A DNA stretch of 64,000 nt from Bacteroidales bacterium (lineage in GTDB: Bacteria > Bacteroidota > Bacteroidia > Bacteroidales > UBA932). This document shows, piece by piece, positions 1-10,500 of the stretch; positions within the stretch are counted from its first letter, which is position 1; each line of letters opens with the position of its first letter. The stretch spans positions 62,001-126,000 of the forward strand of contig JAFRPH010000021.1 of assembly GCA_017429205.1 (NCBI GenBank), written 5' to 3'. The position numbers and the translations under genes were made by a program. The notes under the pieces were generated by a model, which had not been told where the DNA came from, did not search any database, and was given only the letters and a program-made list of their open reading frames with translations.

Positions 1-3000
1 AACCGCCCACGCCGGAGGCGGCCCCGTCGATGCAGATTTCGGTGAAATCGCGGTCGGGGACGTCGCAGAGGTGGGTTTGATGGCGCTTGTGGTGCTTCGC
101 GGCCTCTTCCTCGTCATGGACGGGCGGCGTGTCGAAGTTGGTCCACTGGAACGGCTGTCCGGACTCCTCGCTGTCCAGGTCCTCGACGCTGTGGCGGAGG
201 GCGCTGAATTCGAAGGAACCGTCCGCGACGATGGTCAACGGCTTCGTGGCCAGCCACTCGGTCTCCGTGTGGTGACCGGTTTCCTGCGGCCGGACATACG
301 GGTAGAACTCGTCGGAGGCCTTCGTCGTGAAGACAGACTTGAAGGTGCCGGTGTTGCGGTCGATGTAATTCTCCACCGGACCGCGGCCGAAATACCGGAA
401 GTCATTCTCCTTCACGCGGAAGCGGAAGCCGATGCGGGGAATGTCCACGGGCTTCTTCTCGGCGCCGTGGAAGGCGGCCGCGATCTTCAGGAGGCCACCG
501 GAGAGGAGGGTGTAGTCCACCGCCATCGAGCAGCCGCCCGGCAGGGCGTAGGTGACTCGGATGGTGGATGGCGGCCCTTCGACAAGCTCAGGGCCCGCCT
601 TCAACTGGAAGGCCTGGGAGGCCTCTTTCCAGGCGTAAGCCCGGTAGGGCTGGTCGTTGCCGTAGTCGTTGTCGGTGGGACCGCGCCAGAAATTCGGACG
701 CAGGCCGAAATCCGGGTCGAACAGCGCGTGGTCCTTGTACGTGTAGCTCCGGACGATGCCGAGCGCCTTGTCGAAGACGAGTGCGCCCTTGCCGGCCTCC
801 AGCCGGATTTCGGTCTCGCTTTCCGTCACTTCCGCCGCGCGGCGGGACTTGTACGCCTTCGGCGCGCCCGTGTCCTTCACGAGGACCTCGTCCGCGGCGA
901 CGATGGTGCCCTTGGCGAGCAGCGGCAGCGCGCGGGCGGTTTCCGTCTCGAAGAAGATCCGGTACTCGCCGCGCTTGCGGAGCTTCCGTTTCGGAATCGC
1001 CACGGTGAATTCCTCGGAACCCTGGGCCGGGGTGGTGAAGGTCAATTTGCCCTTCCGCACCGGCTTTCCGTCCCGCTCGAGGCGCCAGCGGACCGCATAG
1101 TCGCTCAAATCCTTGAAATAGAACCGGTTCTGGATGGCGTATCGGCCTTCTTCCGGGGCGACGCCGGTGATTGCGATGTCCTGGTAGACGTGCTTGACCT
1201 CATAGTAGCCGGGGTGCGGGTCGCGGTCGGGATTGACGATTCCGTTGCACAGGAAGTTCGCGTCGGAGGGAGCGTCCACCCCGTAGTCGCCGCCGTAGGT
1301 CCATCCCTTCTCGGCGTCGTACAGGCCCTGGTCCACCCAGTCCCAGATGAATCCGCCCTGGAGATGCGTGTGGGCGTAGATCTGCTCCCATTGGAGGTCG
1401 AGGGAGCCGGTGGAATTGCCCATCGCGTGGGCGTACTCGGAGGGAACGACCGGCCGGCCGGACTCCCGCTCGCCCATCCGGGCGAACCAGTCGGCGCCGG
1501 GGTACTGCGGGACGAGCATGTCCGTGTTCCACTCCCTTTCCGCCCGCTCGTAGCACACGGGGCGGTTCTGGCCGTCCTTCTCCAGGGCCTTCAGCACGCG
1601 GTAGGCCTCGTAGAAGTTCACGCCGTTGCCGGCCTCGTTGCCGAGGGAGAGGATGGTCACGCACGGATAGTTCGCCGTGCGGTGGTACATGTTCAGGACG
1701 CGGTCCAGGTGCTTGGCCTGCCAGGCGGCGTTGTTGCCGAGGGTCCGGTCCAGCTTGTAGCCCATGCCGTGGGACTCGATGTTCGCCTCGTCATAGACAT
1801 AGAAGCCGAGGCTGTCGCAGAGCTCGTAGAACTCCCGCGGCTGCGGGTAGTGGCAGGTGCGGATGGCGTTGATGTTGGCCATCTTCATCAGTTTCAGGTC
1901 CTGCAGGAGGTTCTCCCGGGTCTGGTAGTGGCCCGTGTAGGGATTGTGCTCGTGCATGTTCACGCCCTTGAACTTGACGGGCTGGCCGTTCACGAGCAGG
2001 GCCTTCACGTCGCGTTCCCCGTCCTTGACGGTGGCGATCTCGATGCGGCGGAAGCCCACGTGGAAGCGGGTGTATTCCCCGTCGACCTTCAGGAGGAGGG
2101 TGTACAGCTCCGGGGTTTCGGCCGACCATTTCCGCACGTCCGGAATGGTGTCGGGGACGGAAACCAGCTCGCCGGTGAAATCGTAGATGGCGTCGGCGAC
2201 CGTCTCGCCGTTCTGGTCGAGGAGCTCATAGGACACGTCAGTCCGGGCCTCCGAGCGCATCTTCAGCTGGAAGACGCCCTTGGAAAGCGTGGGGTCCAGG
2301 GTGGAGACGACGCTGAAGTCGAAGCGGACCGGCGTCTTCTCGCTGGACAGGTACACGTCCCGCTCGATGCCGCTGATGCGCCAGAAGTCCTGGCACTCCA
2401 GCCAGGAGGCGGTGGTGTAGCGGAATACCTTGAGGGTCAGTTCATTGTCTCCTTCCTTCAAGGCCTTCGTAATGTCGAACCGGGCGAGGCTCTTGGAATC
2501 CTCGGAGTAGCCGATCTCCTTCCCGTTCACATAGACATACGTGCCGGACTTGATGCCGGCGAGGTTCAGGAAGACCGTCCGGCCCTTCCAGCCGTCGGGC
2601 ACGGTGAACGTCCGGTGGTAGACGGCGGCGGGGAAGACCTCCGGCAGCGTGGGCGGCTGCGGGTCCTTCGGGCAGAAATCGTACGGGATGTTCGTGTAGA
2701 TGGCGACGCCGTACCCCTGCACCTCCCAGTTCCCCGGCACCTGGATCCGGTCCCAGTCGGTACCTTGGTACCGGACCATCTCGTGGTAATCGTCGAAATA
2801 CTTGAAGTCCCACGTCCCGTTCAGGTCCACGTAGTTCTCGCTCTCTCGGAAACCCTTGGACAGGGCGTCGGCCCGGCTGGCGAACCAGACGGCTTCGGTG
2901 CGCCGGGTTTCGGCGTTCACGTTCGTCACGTCCACGTCCTGCCAGCAAGGCAGGTTCTGGGCGGAGGCAAAGACCGGGAGCAACAGGGCGAGAAATGTCG

Positions 3001-3013
3001 GTATGTTTTTCAT
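1..3013 (-). CDS. lacZ: GH2 beta-galactosidase (LacZ type), 3' end cut by window
   Basis: Exported GH2 beta-galactosidase, expected to release terminal beta-galactose from oligosaccharides in the periplasm. About 1004 residues are visible; the start is complete and the C-terminus runs off the left edge, near full length for the large LacZ type. A signal peptide ending FASAQ precedes a jelly-roll sugar-binding domain, Ig-like domains, the TIM barrel and the C-terminal Bgal small-chain domain. The acid/base Glu lies in LGNEAGNG (about E460) and the nucleophile in SEYAHAMGN (about E526). The ATG lies 2 bases after the stop of the GH3 gene, so it is probably co-transcribed. A 22-base element found again at 10273-10294 sits in frame at about residues 807-813, adding GPELVEG. 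Family assignment is firm; substrate could be another beta-galactoside. Confidence 0.95.
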   Translation of the reverse strand, partial: MKNIPTFLALLLPVFASAQNLPCWQDVDVTNVNAETRRTEAVWFASRADALSKGFRESENYVDLNGTWDFKYFDDYHEMVRYQGTDWDRIQVPGNWEVQGYGVAIYTNIPYDFCPKDPQPPTLPEVFPAAVYHRTFTVPDGWKGRTVFLNLAGIKSGTYVYVNGKEIGYSEDSKSLARFDITKALKEGDNELTLKVFRYTTASWLECQDFWRISGIERDVYLSSEKTPVRFDFSVVSTLDPTLSKGVFQLKMRSEARTDVSYELLDQNGETVADAIYDFTGELVSVPDTIPDVRKWSAETPELYTLLLKVDGEYTRFHVGFRRIEIATVKDGERDVKALLVNGQPVKFKGVNMHEHNPYTGHYQTRENLLQDLKLMKMANINAIRTCHYPQPREFYELCDSLGFYVYDEANIESHGMGYKLDRTLGNNAAWQAKHLDRVLNMYHRTANYPCVTILSLGNEAGNGVNFYEAYRVLKALEKDGQNRPVCYERAEREWNTDMLVPQYPGADWFARMGERESGRPVVPSEYAHAMGNSTGSLDLQWEQIYAHTHLQGGFIWDWVDQGLYDAEKGWTYGGDYGVDAPSDANFLCNGIVNPDRDPHPGYYEVKHVYQDIAITGVAPEEGRYAIQNRFYFKDLSDYAVRWRLERDGKPVRKGKLTFTTPAQGSEEFTVAIPKRKLRKRGEYRIFFETETARALPLLAKGTIVAADEVLVKDTGAPKAYKSRRAAEVTESETEIRLEAGKGALVFDKALGIVRSYTYKDHALFDPDFGLRPNFWRGPTDNDYGNDQPYRAYAWKEASQAFQLKAGPELVEGPPSTIRVTYALPGGCSMAVDYTLLSGGLLKIAAAFHGAEKKPVDIPRIGFRFRVKENDFRYFGRGPVENYIDRNTGTFKSVFTTKASDEFYPYVRPQETGHHTETEWLATKPLTIVADGSFEFSALRHSVEDLDSEESGQPFQWTNFDTPPVHDEEEAAKHHKRHQTHLCDVPDRDFTEICIDGAASGVGG
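574..594. repeat. Short dispersed repeat inside the beta-galactosidase gene
   Basis: The core cccttcgacaagctcaggg at 575-593 is the exact reverse complement of 10273-10291, and the match extends to 22 bases. Here it is in frame and encodes GPELVEG within the C-terminal part of the beta-galactosidase. From memory, this sequence family recurs in many unrelated bacterial genomes, often inside genes; I cannot verify that here. Confidence 0.6.
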
Positions 3014-3015
3014 CG

Positions 3016-5316
3016 TCAATAGGTTATCGTTTCAGTGAGGCGGATGTCCTCGGAGGAGGCGCCCACCTGGAGAAGGAAGTCGCCGCGTTCGATGACGGTG
3101 TCGCCGGCGGCATTCACGAGCGAGAACGCATCGGCCCCGAGCTTCAGGGTGACGGGGACGGTCTCGCCGGCCTTGACGAACACGCGGTCGAAGGCGCGGA
3201 GCTGCTTCCGCGGCCGGACGGTGGAGGCGAGCGGGTCCACGACATACAGCTGGACCACCTCGTCGCCGTCGCGGGAGCCGGTGTTCTTCACATTGACGGT
3301 CACTTCCACGTCGGGGACGCGGCCGGAGACGGTGAGGCCGGAATACTCGAAGGTCGTGTAACTCAGGCCATAGCCGAAGGGATAGAGCGGATCGGCGGAC
3401 ATTTCCACATAGTCGTGGCCGCGCGGATTCTTCTTGTTGTAGTACACCGGGAGCTGGCCCGCGTCGCGGGGAACGCTCACGGGGAGGCGTCCGGCCGGGT
3501 TGTAGTCGCCCAGCAGGACATCGGCCAGGGCCGTGCCGCCTTCGCCGCCGGGGTACCACATCGTCAGGAGGGCGTCGGCCTTTTCCGCGGCCCATTTCTT
3601 GTCCAGCGGTCGGCCTTCGACATACACCACCACGACGGGCTTTCCGACGGACCGGACGGCCTTCAGAAGCTCGTTCTGCAGGCCCAGAAGCTCCAGCGAC
3701 GCCCGGTCGAAGCCTTCGCCGGCCTCCATGTCGGAGACGGATTCCTCGTCCACGACGGCGGCGCCGGTGTCGATGTACTTGGTCTTGAAGTCGCGGGCGG
3801 AGGAGCCGCCCACTACGACCACGGCGACATCGGACAGCATCGTGGCGACGAGCGCCTGCGCGATGGAGGAGTGCTCCTTGTCGCGGACGGCGCAACCTTT
3901 CACATAATGGACGTCGATGCCCTTGGCTTCGAGGCCTTCCTTCATCGTGACCACGTGGTCCTCCGCCTGCGGGGCGGTGTAGTCGCCGAGCTGGTTGTAC
4001 TGGTTGTCGGCGTTCGGGCCGATGAGGGCGATGCGTATGCCTTTCGAGAGCGGCAGGACGCCGTTGTTCTTGAGGAGGACGACCCCTTCCCGGGCGGCCT
4101 GCGCGGCCACTTTGACGTGCTCGGGCGTCCGGACGAGGCCTTCTGCCGCCTTTTCATCGACATAAGGGTGGTCGAACAGCCCCGCCTCGAACTTGCGGAC
4201 GAGGACGCGCTTCACGGCGCGGTCCAGGACGGCCTTGCTCACCCGGCCCTTCTCCACGGATTCCTTGAGCAGCGAGAAGCAGTTCGCGCCCAGGTCCACG
4301 TCCACGCCGGCGTTGAGCGACAGCTCGCCGGCCTCCTGCTTGTCCGCGGCGACCTTGTGGTCCCGGGCGAGGCCGTCGATGCTCTCCAAGTCGCTGACCA
4401 CGAAGCCCTTGAAGCCCCATTCGTCGCGCAGGACGCCGGTCAGGAGCTCCGGGTTGCAGGTGGTGGGAATGCCGTCCAGGGAGTTGTAGGACGTCATCAC
4501 GGACAGGGCGCCCGCGTCGATGGCGGACTTGAACGTGGGCAAGACGTTCTCCTTCAGGTCGCGCATCCCGATGATGGACGGATTGCCGTTATGCCCGCCT
4601 TCCGGGACGCCGTAGGCCACGAAATGCTTCAGGGTGGAGATCACGCCCTTCGAGGAAGTGCCCCGCACCATCGCGGAAGCCATTTCCGAGGTGAGATGAA
4701 CGTCTTCGCCGTAGGTTTCTTCCACGCGGGACCAGCGCGGCTCGCGGGCCAGGTCGATGACCGGGCCGTAGCCGATGGTCGCCCCCTGCGCCTGCAGCTC
4801 CGTGCCGATGGTTTCGCCCACGAGTTCCACCAGTTCCGTGTCCCAGGTCGACGCCAGGCCGATCGAGGTGGGGAACACTGTCGTGCCGATGGCCATGTGC
4901 CCGTGGGGCGCCTCCTCGGCAAGGATGATGGGAATGCCGAGCCGGGTCGAGTCCATCGCATAGCGCTGCAAGGCGTTGTACGCCTTCGCCGCGAGCGTGG
5001 GATCGAGCCCGTTCTCCAGGGTCTTCTTGGTCCACGGATCGGCCCGGAACGTGGCCCAAAGCATGCCTCCGTGCTGGTTCTGGATGAAATCCCGATAGGC
5101 GTCGGAGATGGTGACGCTGTCGGCCGACACCTTGTCGTACATCGGCCAGCCCAGCGGGCAGATGAGCTGCCCGAGCTTCTCCTCGACGGTCATCCGCTTC
5201 AGCAGGTCGTCGGCCCGCTCCTCCGCGGAGCGGCTTGCGTCTTTATACGACGGAGTTTTGCCATTGCATCCGGCGAGGATGACAACGGCGGTCAGCAGCA
5301 AGGTTCTCAGTTTCAT
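3016..5316 (-). CDS. bglX: GH3 beta-glucosidase, lipoprotein (BglX-like)
   Basis: 766-residue GH3 exo-hydrolase, expected to remove terminal beta-glucosyl (or xylosyl) residues. The N-terminus is a lipoprotein signal (lipobox ILAGC), so it is membrane anchored. The order is the N-terminal TIM barrel, the alpha/beta sandwich, and a C-terminal fibronectin-III-like domain. The catalytic nucleophile is Asp309 in GFVVSDLESIDG, and KHFVAYG is the usual conserved barrel motif. It begins 12 bases after the RNase R stop and ends 2 bases before the GH2 start, so the three are probably one transcript. Length matches BglX. Confidence 0.94.
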   Translation of the reverse strand: MKLRTLLLTAVVILAGCNGKTPSYKDASRSAEERADDLLKRMTVEEKLGQLICPLGWPMYDKVSADSVTISDAYRDFIQNQHGGMLWATFRADPWTKKTLENGLDPTLAAKAYNALQRYAMDSTRLGIPIILAEEAPHGHMAIGTTVFPTSIGLASTWDTELVELVGETIGTELQAQGATIGYGPVIDLAREPRWSRVEETYGEDVHLTSEMASAMVRGTSSKGVISTLKHFVAYGVPEGGHNGNPSIIGMRDLKENVLPTFKSAIDAGALSVMTSYNSLDGIPTTCNPELLTGVLRDEWGFKGFVVSDLESIDGLARDHKVAADKQEAGELSLNAGVDVDLGANCFSLLKESVEKGRVSKAVLDRAVKRVLVRKFEAGLFDHPYVDEKAAEGLVRTPEHVKVAAQAAREGVVLLKNNGVLPLSKGIRIALIGPNADNQYNQLGDYTAPQAEDHVVTMKEGLEAKGIDVHYVKGCAVRDKEHSSIAQALVATMLSDVAVVVVGGSSARDFKTKYIDTGAAVVDEESVSDMEAGEGFDRASLELLGLQNELLKAVRSVGKPVVVVYVEGRPLDKKWAAEKADALLTMWYPGGEGGTALADVLLGDYNPAGRLPVSVPRDAGQLPVYYNKKNPRGHDYVEMSADPLYPFGYGLSYTTFEYSGLTVSGRVPDVEVTVNVKNTGSRDGDEVVQLYVVDPLASTVRPRKQLRAFDRVFVKAGETVPVTLKLGADAFSLVNAAGDTVIERGDFLLQVGASSEDIRLTETITY

Positions 5317-5328
5317 AGTTCAGTGGTT

Positions 5329-7548
5329 TCATTGGCCTTTCCGGCCTTTTTTCATTCGTTCCCGCTCGGCCTTCAGGGCGCCCTTCCGGGGCGTCGAGGC
5401 GCCTTTCCGCGGCGCCCGGCCCGGCTTGCGCGGCCGGTTGGGCATCGGGGCCTCGGTGAGGGATTCGATGTATTCGTCCTCGGAGGGCACGGGGTCGTTT
5501 TCGTGTTCCGGCTCCACGAGCTCGTAATCCAGGAGCTTCTGCTCCAGATTGGTGCCCTTGACGCGGATGCGGAGCGGGTCGCCGAGCTTGATGACGCCGT
5601 GGTGGCGCCGGCCGACGGCGCGGTAATGGTCCTCGTCGAAGTCGTAGAAGTCCGAGCGGATGGTGCGGTACGGGATCATGCCCTCGATCTTGGTGGGCTC
5701 GATCTCCACGTAGATGCCCCACTGGGTGACGCCGGACACGTGGCCGTCGAACTCCTGGCCCACCTTGTCCTCCATGAACTCCACGAGCTTGTACTTGACG
5801 CTCTCGCGTTCGGCTTCCGCGGCCACCACCTCCCGTTCGGAGGCGTGCTTGCACTGGGCGGTGTAATAGTCGAGCGACTGGGAATCGGCCCCGCGGAGGT
5901 ACATCGCCAGGAGGCGGTGGACCATCAGGTCCGGATAGCGGCGGATCGGGGAGGTGAAATGCGTGTAGAACTTGAACGCCAGGCCGTAATGGCCGATGTT
6001 GTCGGTGCTGTAGCAGGCCTTGGCCATCGCCCGGAGGGCCAGGATCTGGATCGCGCCCAGCTCCGGCTTCTCCTTGGCGTCGGCCAGGAGGTTGTTCAGC
6101 GACAGGGCGATGTCCTTGCCGCTGCCGATGGGACCCATCTTGTAGCCCAGGTTGCCGGCGAACTCGCGCAGGCCGGTCACTTTCTCGAGGTTGGGTTCGT
6201 CGTGGACGCGGTAGACAAAGGTTTTGGCGTTCGACAGGGCCTTGCCGCCCATCTTGCCGCCCGAGGCGACGAACTCCGCCACGTTCTTGTTCGCGAGGAG
6301 CATGAACTCCTCGATGAGCCAGTTGGCCTCCTTGGAGAACTTCTGGTGGACGCCCACCGGCTTGCCGTTCTCGTCGATGTCGACCTTCATTTCCGGGCGG
6401 TCGAAGCTGACGGCGCCGGCGGCGAAACGCTTCTTGCGCAGCTTCAGGGCCAGTTTGTTGAGGGTGAGGACGGCTTCCTTCACCTCGTCCGGGACGATGC
6501 CGCATTCCGAGCCTTCGCCGAACTGTTCGACCATCGCGTGGTCCCCGGCGTCGATGATCGCCTGGGCCAGCTCATAGGAGAACCGGTAGTCGGAGATGAT
6601 TTCCGTCCGGCCGAACCAAGGGTTGATGACCTTGGCGAGCGGGGTGATCTCGAACACGGCGGAGAAGGTGAGCTTCTCCTCGTGCGGGCGCAGGGAGCAT
6701 AGCTTGTTGGAGAGTTTCTCCGGCAGCATCGGCACGGTGCGGTCCACCAGGTAGACGGAGGTGCCGCGGGCCTGGGCCTCGGCATCCACCGGCGTTCCGG
6801 GCTTCACGTAGTACGAGACGTCGGCGATGTGGACGCCCACCTCGTAGTTGCCGTTGTCCAGCTTGCGGAACGACAGGGCGTCGTCGTAGTCCTTGGCGTC
6901 GGCCGGGTCGATGGTGAAGGTGAGGACCTTCCGGAAGTCCTTGCGGCCGGCGCGGTCCTTGTCGGTGATTTCATCGGAAATGGCGTCGGCGGCGTTCTCC
7001 ACGGCCTTGTCGAACTTGTACGGAAGGCCGAACTCCGCCAGGATGGCGTGCATTTCGGTGTTGTTCTCGCCGGGCATGCCCAGGACGTCCACGACGTGGC
7101 CGATGGGCCCGGCCTCGCCGCGCGGCCACTCGTCCACGACGGCCGCGACCTTCATCCCGCGCACGCCGCCTTCCGGAATGGGCACCGAGATGTCATAGGG
7201 CATCGTCTTGGAAGACATCAGCACCCAGGCCTGTTTCCCGACGATGTGGAGAATGCCCACGAAGGGCTTCTTGGAACGTTCTACGATGGCGATGATCTCG
7301 CCGCTGCGGCGCCGCACGTTGCCTTCCCGCTCCTGCGTGACGGCCACCCGTACGGTATCCCCGTGCAGGGCGCCCCGGGTCTTGGAGGCCTTGACGAACA
7401 CGTCTTCCTCCTGTCCTTCGATGCGGACGAACACGAATCCCTCCCGGGACATCATCGCCGTTCCCACATACTCGGGAACGATCCGCACTTTCTTCATCCG
7501 CTTCTCCGCCTTGGCGATGCGACCCCGGACGTTCTTTCTTTTGCTCAT
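5329..7548 (-). CDS. rnr: Ribonuclease R (RNB family 3'-5' exoribonuclease)
   Basis: 739-residue RNase II/R family exoribonuclease that degrades structured RNA processively from the 3' end in the cytoplasm. Cold-shock-type OB domains occupy the N-terminal part. The RNB domain carries the metal-binding motif TIDPADAKDYDDALS, and HFTSPIRRYPDLMVHR is the typical RNB signature. An S1 domain (GHVSGVTQWGIYVEI) and a very basic tail rich in Arg, Lys and Pro follow. An in-frame ATG seven codons upstream lies inside the TATCTTTG promoter motif, so the start at MSKRKN is preferred. It heads a probable operon with the two glycosidases, an unusual pairing. Confidence 0.95.
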   Translation of the reverse strand: MSKRKNVRGRIAKAEKRMKKVRIVPEYVGTAMMSREGFVFVRIEGQEEDVFVKASKTRGALHGDTVRVAVTQEREGNVRRRSGEIIAIVERSKKPFVGILHIVGKQAWVLMSSKTMPYDISVPIPEGGVRGMKVAAVVDEWPRGEAGPIGHVVDVLGMPGENNTEMHAILAEFGLPYKFDKAVENAADAISDEITDKDRAGRKDFRKVLTFTIDPADAKDYDDALSFRKLDNGNYEVGVHIADVSYYVKPGTPVDAEAQARGTSVYLVDRTVPMLPEKLSNKLCSLRPHEEKLTFSAVFEITPLAKVINPWFGRTEIISDYRFSYELAQAIIDAGDHAMVEQFGEGSECGIVPDEVKEAVLTLNKLALKLRKKRFAAGAVSFDRPEMKVDIDENGKPVGVHQKFSKEANWLIEEFMLLANKNVAEFVASGGKMGGKALSNAKTFVYRVHDEPNLEKVTGLREFAGNLGYKMGPIGSGKDIALSLNNLLADAKEKPELGAIQILALRAMAKACYSTDNIGHYGLAFKFYTHFTSPIRRYPDLMVHRLLAMYLRGADSQSLDYYTAQCKHASEREVVAAEAERESVKYKLVEFMEDKVGQEFDGHVSGVTQWGIYVEIEPTKIEGMIPYRTIRSDFYDFDEDHYRAVGRRHHGVIKLGDPLRIRVKGTNLEQKLLDYELVEPEHENDPVPSEDEYIESLTEAPMPNRPRKPGRAPRKGASTPRKGALKAERERMKKGRKGQ

Positions 7549-7566
7549 ATCTTTTGCTTTAACAAG

Positions 7567-7574
7567 CAAAGATA
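7567..7574 (-). promoter_or_regulatory. Bacteroidota -7 promoter element upstream of rnr
   Basis: TATCTTTG on the minus strand fits the TAnnTTTG consensus. Transcription would start near 7560, 12 bases before the chosen RNase R start, which rules out the upstream ATG at 7569. No clear -33 TTTG at the usual spacing. Confidence 0.6.
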
Positions 7575-7587
7575 CGAATAATCGCGG

Positions 7588-10500
7588 TTATTTGAAAGCG
7601 TTTTCGCTGAGGCCGGAGCCGGCGAGGCCGAGGTCGGCGAAGAAAGCGGGGACGGGACGGCCGAGCAGGGTGTCCACGTACAGCTTGGCGATGTACTGCG
7701 ACAGCATGAAACCGTGGCCGCGCATGCCGACGAACAGGCCGGCGGCCGGGTCCACGATGTAGCGCGGTTCGGTGTAGTAGCCGCACCAGGTGGCCTGGAG
7801 GCTCATTCCCTTCAACTGCGGGATCCATTCAGTGAAGACCTCGGTGGCGATTTCCAGGAAGGCCTGCGTATTGACCTTCAGGTTCTTGCCGGCCTCGGAG
7901 GCGTCGGAGGCGGGGGAGGCGCAGCCGATGATCTGGCCGGTGGCGGCGAGCTGCTGGCCGTATACGGCGGAGAAGCCCTTGTAATGGCGGCGGTCGATGA
8001 GCATGTCCAGCGAGTCGCCGTCTTTGCCGATGAGCGGCAGCCGCTTGGTGATGAACGCCTGGTGGCGGACCGGGAAGAGGCCGGTGTCCAGGCCCAGCAT
8101 CCGGGCGAACTTCTCCGCGCCGGCGCCGAGGGCGTTCACGAAGACGGCCGTCTTGAACTGGCGGTAGCGCCCGTCGGCCGTCCGCACCGTGACGAGGTAG
8201 CTCTTCCCGTCTTTCGCCACGTCGACCAGCTCCGTATCCTCCATCACCCGGCCGCCCAGGCCGATGCCGATCCGGCGCACCGTGTCGATGGTCTTGCCGG
8301 GGCTGGCCTGCCAGCAGTCGTTGGAGATGAGGGCGTGGGTGTAGATGTCCAGGTTCGGATTGATGTACGGGGAGATCTCGCGGGCGAAGTCCTTGCGGTC
8401 GATCATATAGGCGTCGGACCAGGCGCGGGAGGCGTCGAGACTCTTGTAGGTGGCTTCGTCGTGGACGAAGTTCACGTAGCGCGTCATCTTGAAGTCGATG
8501 TCGTGCTGCTTCTGCAATTCCCTGAATATCTGTAGGTTGCCATTGGCGATTTCCGCCAGGGCGGGAACCGAGAAGGCCGGGCGGCCGCCGGCGATGCAAC
8601 GCCAGGAGCTGCCGTGCTCCTTGTTCACGAGGACCGGCTTCAGGCCGGCTTCCGCGAGGTAGCGGAACAGGGCCGTGCCCGCCATGCCGCCGCCGGCGAC
8701 GAAGGCGCCCACTTCCTCGGCCTTCGCGTCGGAGAACTGCGGGGAAGTGACGAGGGTATGGGCCCCGGCGAGATTGCAGACATTGCCGATCTCCACGAGG
8801 TTCGCCATCGGGCCGCGCGGGGTGAACTCGCCGGTCACCTCGATGCCGTGCTGCCGCAGGATCTGCTTGGCGCGCGGGAGGCAGCGGGAACCGCGGCACG
8901 GGCCCATGCCGAGCCGGGTGACGTGCTTGAGTTCCTGCGCGGTGATGCTCGTGCGGCCCTTCAGGGCTTCCAGGATCTCTTGGAGACTGACGTCCTCGCA
9001 GTGGCAGACGTAGGTTTCGGATCCGTCGGCGTGGCAGGGGACCAGCTTCAGCGGTTCGGGATAGTTCTCCTTGAGGATGAAGCCGCGGGCGTCTGTCAGG
9101 GAACCGCCTTCCAGGCGGGTGGCCTTGACCACGGCGATGTTCGTCTTGTTGGGCTTGGGGATCACGCGCTCGATCTCGCCTTCGCCCACCTTCTTGCCGT
9201 TGTCGTCGACCAGGAAAACTTCCTTGGCGCCCACCGGCAGGTTGAATTCCAGCGGGAGGAAAACCTGGCTGCGGTCGGGGCGGTAGCCGAAGATGGCGAG
9301 GCCCGGGCACTGCGCCACGCATTCCATGCAGCCGATGCACTTGTCATAGTCGATGACCGGCGTGACGGAAGTGGAGCTCTTGGTGATCGCGCCCTGCTTG
9401 CAGGAGAAGGAGCAAGGGTTGCAGGCGAAGCCGTACAGGCAGTCCGCGATGACGAAGCCCTTGGCCTTCCTTTCGCCGGACGGCATCGCGGGCTTGTCCA
9501 GCAGGCGGACTGGCCGCTGCTGGGAGTCGACGTAGTCCTTGGAAATGGTCAGGTAGGCGCTGTAGTCCACACGCTTCCCGAGGTCCATCATCACCTCGTA
9601 GGCGCACTGGCGGCCGCGGAGGACGGCGGAGGTTCCCTCGCCGATCCGGACGGCGTCGCCCACGCCGTGGCAGGCGCGGCCGAACACCTCGGCCCCCTTG
9701 CGGAGGAGCTGGTTGTCGGGCAGCAGGCCCGTGCAGATGTTGATGCAGTCGATTCCGTCGATGCGCACCTCCGTCCCCGGGATGGGCTTGAAGTTCTCGC
9801 ACTTCGCGATCACGGCGCCCACGATGCCGGTGCGGTCCTCGTTCGGAATGGCTTCCACGAGGGTGTAGGACGTAAGGATGGGAATGCCGAGCCGGCGGAC
9901 GCGGTTCGCCTGGACGGGGAAGCCGCCCTCGGCGGGCATCGCCTCGATGATGGCCTTGACTTTCGCCCCGGCCTGCATCGCCTGGTAGGAGGTGAGGTAG
10001 CCGATATTGCCGGCGCCCACGGTGAGGATGTTCTTCCCGAGGAGGGTGAACTCCGTGTTCATCATCCGCTGCACGACGGCGGCGGTATAGACGCCCGGCA
10101 GGTCGTCGTTCTTGAAGGCGGGCATGAAGGGGAGCGCGCCGGCGGCCACCACGAGCTGGTCCGCATCGACATAGAAGATTTCCTGCGTGGCTACATTCTT
10201 GACAGCCAGGCGCTTGCCTTCCAGGATATCCCACACGACGCTGTCCAGCAGGATTCCTTCGTGCTGGCCGGTCCCTGAGCTTGTCGAAGGGCCGGCGAGG
10301 GTTTCGGCGATGTCGAAGCCGCGCATGCCGCCGAACTTCTTCCGGTTCTCGAAAAAGAAGAACTGGTGCGTCTGCATCCGGAACTGGCCGCCGATGGCGC
10401 TGTTGTTGTCGATCACGAGGCAGTCCACCCCGGCCGCCCGGAGCTCCTCGCGGACGGCGAGGCCGGCCGGTCCCGCGCCGATGATGGCGACGGTGGTCTT

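Noticed and set aside
71..3022. Long plus-strand open frame opposite the GH2 gene, and similar antisense frames (for example 2995-6702 plus, 15763-18912 minus, 61065-63668 minus)
   Set aside because: They mirror strong minus- or plus-strand genes with clear catalytic motifs. High GC makes long antisense frames common; their products are low-complexity and lack domains.
7549..7569. Upstream ATG for RNase R giving seven extra residues
   Set aside because: It lies within the TATCTTTG promoter motif, upstream of the expected transcript start.
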